Source: Rugalucina vietnamica (Eukaryota > Mollusca > Bivalvia > Lucinida > Lucinidae). From it: DNA of 64,000 nt. Location: NCBI GenBank assembly GCA_964017185.1, contig OZ024869.1, forward strand, positions 55,516,761-55,580,760, given 5' to 3'. Positions 58,786 to 64,000 of the stretch are shown here, one piece after another. The position numbers were made by a program, and so were the translations under genes. The notes under the pieces were generated by a model. The model searched no databases. It was given only the letters and a program-made list of their open reading frames with translations, and had not been told where the DNA came from. How positions within the stretch are numbered: the stretch's first letter is position 1; every line of letters starts with the position of its first letter.

Positions 58786-59920
58786 ACTCAAGAACAGCAT
58801 AGTAGAAAAACATTTTTACAACCAGTCAATTCAAATTTTAGCAAGTCATTCAATCACATCTATTATCCCTTTCGATATTGTGGCCTATTTTTCCTACCCA
58901 TTTTGTAAGGTTATCACTTGTCTACCAAAACTGTTTGGCCAAACTGGACAAAACAACAAGATAACCTTCTTTATGAGTCACCAGAAATTATGATTACCGG
59001 TGGGCTTGTCTTAAGGAAACATCCGCTTTAAAAGTCATTTCATTCATCAGTCGGGTAGAATTCCCGATCGAGAAGCCGGAAGGATGTTGTATTTACAGGC
59101 ATGCCGGTATTGATTATATTGCATTATGGGATAGTTTGCTTCCTGTTCGGGAAGTTTTTGCACCGTATGTGGGTACCTATGTTTGAATGTACTCGCGATG
59201 TTCAGTTTTGCATTAATTTTTATATAACCTGGATATATTGATTCTAGACTAATGTTGCTACAATTCTACCGAGGCGGATTTTTTCTTGCGGCCTTTAACA
59301 AGTTTTAAATAATATTGAAACAGCGAGATTATTTTATTACCTCGTATTTTCCGACATTGCTTCCCGATGGGGAAGTTTCAAAGTCTTCAACAGCCCCTTG
59401 GATACTTACGTTTCATGAAATGTGATTACGACAGTAACGTTTGTGTTGGTATTTACATCCTACTTAGCAACATATAGCATATGGAATTTAAAGAATCGTT
59501 CGAATGACTTATGTCACTTTAGGTAAAGATCTTTGGTCGATTAATGGAAATGTGAAAGTAATGAATGATCCATAAATGTTTTATGACGCACACAGTCCGT
59601 TAATTCCACACTAAAAACCGAGGTGAAAAAGTAACTAATTTAAAAAAAAAATAGGAAATAATACAGAAAGAACATATTGCAAGCAGAGGGAGCAACTGTT
59701 TCCCTATAGGTGGCCAATCAATTACCCGGACTTAATATATGAAAACGTACATTAAAGGTGTATAAACACAACATTCAGATCCAAAACATAAAACAGTAAA
59801 TGAAATACAACAGAAGTATCGCATTGGAACGGTCAGTCATAACACGTAAGCATACCAGTAATATGTGACAATCGTACCTGAGATACATGTATGATGAATG
59901 ATGCCGGGATGAACAATGAT

Positions 59921-60112
59921 GTACACTTCAACCTCATTATAACGCGCCTCATTGTAATGCGGTTTTCAATATAACACGGCCATGTCATGGCTCCCAAGTT
60001 GATTATTTTGCTATATGTCAATAGTAAATAACCTCATTATAACACGGTTCACTTATAACACGGTCTGTTTCTATGGACCCCAAAGATAGCGTTATAATGA
60101 GGTTGACCTGTA
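59921..60112. mobile_element. Small MITE with AACCTCATTATAAC ends
   Basis: The left end GTACACTTCAACCTCATTAT and the complement of the right end (GTACAGGTCAACCTCATTAT) differ at two positions. Internal TATAACACGG / TATAACGCG motifs repeat. It is nested in the foldback element. Confidence 0.75.
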
Positions 60113-60184
60113 CTTCCTTGGACTTAATTTATATTCCAGAATTCATGATTAGCTCAATACAGTCTATAAAGGCAACCTTTGTCT

Positions 60185-60460
60185 AACATTACGAAAACAT
60201 GCCCAATGTAATATACATATTTTTTTCTAAGTTGAAATTATTGAAAAGTATCAATAGTAAAAACAAACAAACAAAACAACACACACATAAATTGTGGGTT
60301 CACGATCAGACTGCGGTTCTAACAAGTACCCACAATCTATGCTTTTTAGCAAAAATACGCAAAACAGGTATACCCATGTATACCCCAGTTTTACTGTATA
60401 AAAGTGGGGTCAACGTGGTATACTTTTCATGGACTTGTATTCCTGATGATGCATGCCTAT
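60185..60460 (+). repeat. Dispersed repeat, ACGAAAACATGCCCA family (second copy)
   Basis: The same ordered blocks as 47865-48100, including TATACCCC.GTATACCCCAG and TATAAAAGTGGGGT. It lies within the foldback element. Confidence 0.65.
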
Positions 60461-61945
60461 ATTCCAACACAAATCAAAACTAACAGTTTTTCGAAATAAA
60501 TCCATGCCACTTTGATCAATGAATAAAACACTTCTGCTAGAATGACTAAACTTTGTTGTAGTAAGGCTATTTTGGAGAGTGTAACCCGAGATGGATACCA
60601 TCTTGGCGTTTTCTTCTCTATTTTTATATTCATTTATCTAAAAGATCTAATCTGTTTCATTTTGTAACTTTATGTGACAAATTATTTGGTCAATATTTTT
60701 ATAGCTTTTTTAAAAGTGGGGCGTCCTTTGCTCAAAGGCAGATTGCAAATTAAGTATTCATTCTTTTTGACATTAAGTGGCATTTGGGTCGAACACGGGG
60801 TCAATGTCGGGTCCGCTTCAACACGATTTGGTTGCACGGTTGGTATAAGCATTATTGTTATACGTCCTACTCAGCAGCTATGATCAAATTGAGACGGGAC
60901 CTCGATTTAAAGTCTCACCTGATGATAAGCATGGGAAAAGCCTCACGACAAGGCAAACTTGGCTTAAACCACTTAAGCTATTGAGGCTTCGGCGTACGAA
61001 TTGGAATTGAGACCTAGACAAATACTTATGATAAAAAAGGCACTCTCTTCTCATAAATGCAACAGTGTTTTTGTTTTCTTGCTTTGTTCCCTTCTTTCGG
61101 CATTGATAACTCTGGTTTGCCATATGTTTAGCCAGTTTTGATGCTAGACCAGCATACAGGAAGAGACTTTAAACCGAGGTCCTGTCTTAATATGACATAT
61201 AGCTGTTTGGTGGGACGTAAACACCAACACAACAACAAATAAACTTTTTGAAATGTGAAAATCCGAGGCGTTGCAAGACTTTAAACTTCCCCATCGGGAA
61301 GTAATGTTGGAAAACTATGATGAGACAGTAAAAATGCTCGCTGTTTCGATATTATTTAAAAAATGTTAAAGGCCGTAAGAAAAAATCCGACTCGGTAAAA
61401 TTGTAGCAATATTAGTCTAGAATCAATATATCCAAGTTATTTAGAATTTAATGCAAAACTGTGCATCGCATGCACATTTAAACACAGGTACCCAAATACG
61501 CTGCAAAAACTTCCCGAAGGGGAACCAAACTATCCCATAATGCAATATAATCAATACCGACATGCCTGTAAATACAACATCCTTCCGACTTCTCCTTCGA
61601 GAATTCTACCCGACTGTTCATTGTTTCAGTCAAATCATATCTTATAAGTTTTGTGGTTTCACATCCCAATTAAAAAAATTTCAGTCATATCAGGATGGAG
61701 CCACTGTTTTCTGGGTGCTCCATCTCTAAATCAGAGAAGCTTCTTGCTACTTTCTGTTGCTGCATAGCTTGTTTCATGCCTTGACAAGGTCAGAGATCGG
61801 CACTTGTTTCGTATTAAGGTATGTTGACCATGATAAGAAACTGCAGTATGTGAGCTGGTCTGACCCAAGTTTCCACTATGTCCATGTAAATAGAAAGAAG
61901 ACCTTAAAATGAGGGTTAAATACAAGGGAGACAACAAATACTGAC

Positions 61946-63589
61946 CTGTTTCAGATCTTTAGACAGCAGTAGTGGCTCAGGAATTTTCTCCCTTGTGGTC
62001 CTGCTTGGTTTGGTCGGATACTGCATCCTTGGACTGGTCTTGATGTGTTTTCTCTCAGACCATCTCGGCAGCATCGGCGATGATTCTGACGAGCCTGGTG
62101 TACCAGCTGTTCCCATTTTGATATGAAAGCTGGCACTTCGTTTTGAAGTGGGAACACCCAGTCTGTCCATTCTTACCGGTTTGTTAGATTTCATGCGTAG
62201 TAACACTAACGCCCTTGCCATTTCAGTTTCTGTTAGATTATGAATGTACTGATCTGCACATAATCTTTTATGCATTTGATCTAACAGTGACTTTGAGCTA
62301 GGTAATGTTTTAGACCCCTCTTCAAAATGTTTATCTGCAAGGGCAGCATCTACATCATCAGAATTTTCATCATTTAGTTGCCTCATCATTTCTCTCATTT
62401 GAGGTCCATAAATTTGAGACCAGTTCGCACTGGTAGCACCATGCCAAGTCTGGGTCATTTTAGGATCCATGAATAACGATTCTGATGGTTTATCCTCTGT
62501 AGATGCATTTCTACCCTTCTCTGACACAAGCAAATGAGGATCCAACATAGTTTGTTGACTACCTGAGTGTTTTTTCTTTTCAATTTCAGGACTACTTTCA
62601 ATAGAATCATTGCCAATCTTTCTGTTCATCTTTTTACCTGTATTTCTCCTCTGCAGTACAGGACTTAATGAATTGATCATGACCTGCATTTCTGGTGAAA
62701 CATCATGTTCTAAAGCTTTAATCACAGGTTTGTTTTCTGCTTTTGCAAATGGAACCTTTTTTGTCACTTGTCGATAAATATCCTTACTTTTTGAATGCTG
62801 AACAGTATTTTCCACCTTATCCTTTTTAGTAATATCACTGAATGGACCAGACTCAACTTCAGCACTTTTCACATTATTTGGAATCATATCATCCACATTT
62901 AGGCTTGGTGCTTTTATCTGAATTTTTGGAATCCTTTTCAAAGAATCTGAAGTATTTGTTGAAATAGTAGCATACTTCGGCACATGAATACCATTGCATG
63001 ATGGCAGTCCTTTCTGTGAAGCTGTAGGTTCTTCCTTGCTTTTATTCACATCGGTTACTTTTTCTGGATAAGATTTAAAGTTTCTATTTTCATCATGTTT
63101 TGAATGGCCCTTATTTTTATGTTTAATACTTTTCATACTGTCTACATTTTCTTTATTGTTATCCATATATAGCTGGTCCTGATTTTTCTGAAATGCATTT
63201 GAAATAGCACCACATTTCTTTAAATCCTCAATGACTGAACCAGATTTCCTGTTTAATTTTGAATCAATAATAATATCATCTAATCCATTTTCACTATATG
63301 CAGCGAAATCAGCGCTTTTCCGACGAAAGTTTTCATTTTTACGAAAATGCTGCGATTCGTGAGAGTTCTCAATAATCCCTGAGCCGGGTTCTCTATGGCG
63401 ATTCAATGTGTCACTGATCAGTAGCTCTGTACTGTTCACCGAGGGAGGGGGTGGGGTGACTGGATGTTTCATGATCTTGTCCAGAGTTATACGCTCTTTT
63501 CTGTCCAAGGATTCTGCGATAGCAGGAGGGTCAAGGTCATTTGGAGGGTGACTGAAGATGTTGGTGCTCTCTTTGTTCATCTTCTCCGC
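61946..63589 (-). CDS. Large internal exon of an unrecognised, low-complexity protein
   Basis: A 1,644-nt exon (548 codons, phase 0 at both ends) bounded on the minus strand by acceptor TTTTGTTTGTTACAG and donor AACAG|GTCAGT. The first residues are AEKMNKESTNIFSHPPNDLD. The first three-quarters are rich in Lys, Ser, Asn and Glu with a proline run (TPPPPS) and no visible domain, suggesting disorder. The last 130 residues look more constrained: MTQTWHGATSANWSQIYGPQ, SLLDQMHKRLCADQYIHNLT, MARALVLLRMKSNK, then basic Ser/Pro-rich sequence ending LLLSKDLKQ. Its length is far beyond chance. The start codon may be Met-4 of this exon or lie beyond 64000. Function is unknown. Confidence 0.85.
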
Positions 63590-64000
63590 CTGTAACAAAC
63601 AAAATTGATCAAAATAAATTAGAATTCATACATTTGGGCCAGAAAATGTCTAGACTCTACATGCAGTAAAAAGAGCTGGCTACACTGGCTTAATTAACAA
63701 ATCATGCAAAGAGTAGACTATACATAGTGGTACAGTTATGCTGGACGAATGCAGAGACACATGCTGAGTTTAGGTGGGGCTATATCCGCGGCTATAGCCA
63801 CATCCACATAGCCGCTGTTCCATTATTTGGTATTCTCCTCCGATATCAATCAATCTGCAATGTTGTATCAAAACTAGTCGCGGAAATCCAAAGGAGCCTT
63901 CTCAATATTCTTCATCTGGGCATTTCTTGGCTATAGCCACAAAAGTGCTTCTTAGCATGGTCGCGGTTATATCTACAAGGAACTCAGCCACAAGTTATAA
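63590..64000. other. Upstream intron with GCTATAGCC repeats
   Basis: Presumed intron before the large exon. From 63775 the palindromic GGCTATAGCC motif recurs with variants (GGCTATATCC, GGTTATATC), separated by unique DNA, as in the end of an unidentified repeat that runs off the window. Confidence 0.5.

Larger units (their letters stand above)
59048..61616. mobile_element. Foldback element with about 355-bp terminal inverted repeats
   Basis: Arms 59048-59402 and 61261-61616 are inverted copies, roughly 85% alike by eye, beginning CAGTCGGGTAGAATTC and including GGAAGGATGTTGTATTTACA and TTCCCGATGGGGAAG. TTCAT lies directly outside both ends (59043-59047, 61617-61621), a 5-bp target duplication. 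The 1.86-kb middle has no transposase and carries a small MITE (59921-60112), a copy of the ACGAAAACATGCCCA repeat and fragments of the TCCCA..CAGCTATG repeat. It sits in the intron 330 bp past the large exon's donor. Confidence 0.8.

Overview
This is a window of an AT-rich, intron- and repeat-dense animal nuclear genome. The tRNA-derived SINEs, LINE remnants, abundant palindromic MITEs, and large repeat blocks closed by a GCTCACCTGAGC-type hairpin suggest a marine mollusc, probably a bivalve. That taxonomic call is inference. There are no bacterial-style operons, no rRNA and no CRISPR array.

The only host gene I can support is on the minus strand and seems to span almost the whole window. 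Its anchor is a 1,644-nt internal exon (61946-63589) with a good acceptor and donor; it encodes 548 residues of low-complexity, probably disordered protein. Reading splice sites and phases by eye downstream on the minus strand gives candidate exons at 55754-55797, 51836-51916 and 48726-48837. Their phases join to the large exon without a break (0, 0 to 2, 2 to 2, 2 to 0). Further candidates at 41404-41452, 35245-35412, 35069-35086 (an 18-nt microexon), 28383-28444 and 7829-7946 lead to two possible last exons, both entered in phase 1. One (3881-3972) ends in a hydrophobic tail-anchor-like helix; the other (3516-3697) is soluble. A 28-nt exon with strong splice sites at 53392-53419 would create an immediate stop if spliced after 55754-55797, so it may be a poison exon. 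I do not recognise the family. All exons except the large one come from splice consensus and open frames and need transcript support.

The rest is mobile and repetitive DNA sitting mostly in introns. (1) Fourteen copies of one 215-240 bp palindromic MITE (GAGCC...GGCTC ends, 4-bp AT-rich target duplications, central hairpin whose arms covary between copies). (2) Three copies of a TTAA-flanked element; one (13091-17800) contains a second transposon (13788-17549), which holds a decayed LINE reverse transcriptase and a SINE. (3) Two TTA-flanked PIF/Harbinger-like elements (1994-2737, 4922-7292). (4) A 2.1-kb element with 6-bp target duplication (10556-12662). (5) Two foldback elements (49269-51057, 59048-61616). 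(6) Two large blocks of 450-465 bp tandem monomers (19579-21117, 36562-38714). (7) Minisatellites of 28, 39 and 29 bp and a degenerate one at 57-58 kb. (8) A broken LINE ORF1 (44190-45095, minus) and several tRNA-derived SINEs, one with a clean 12-bp target duplication.
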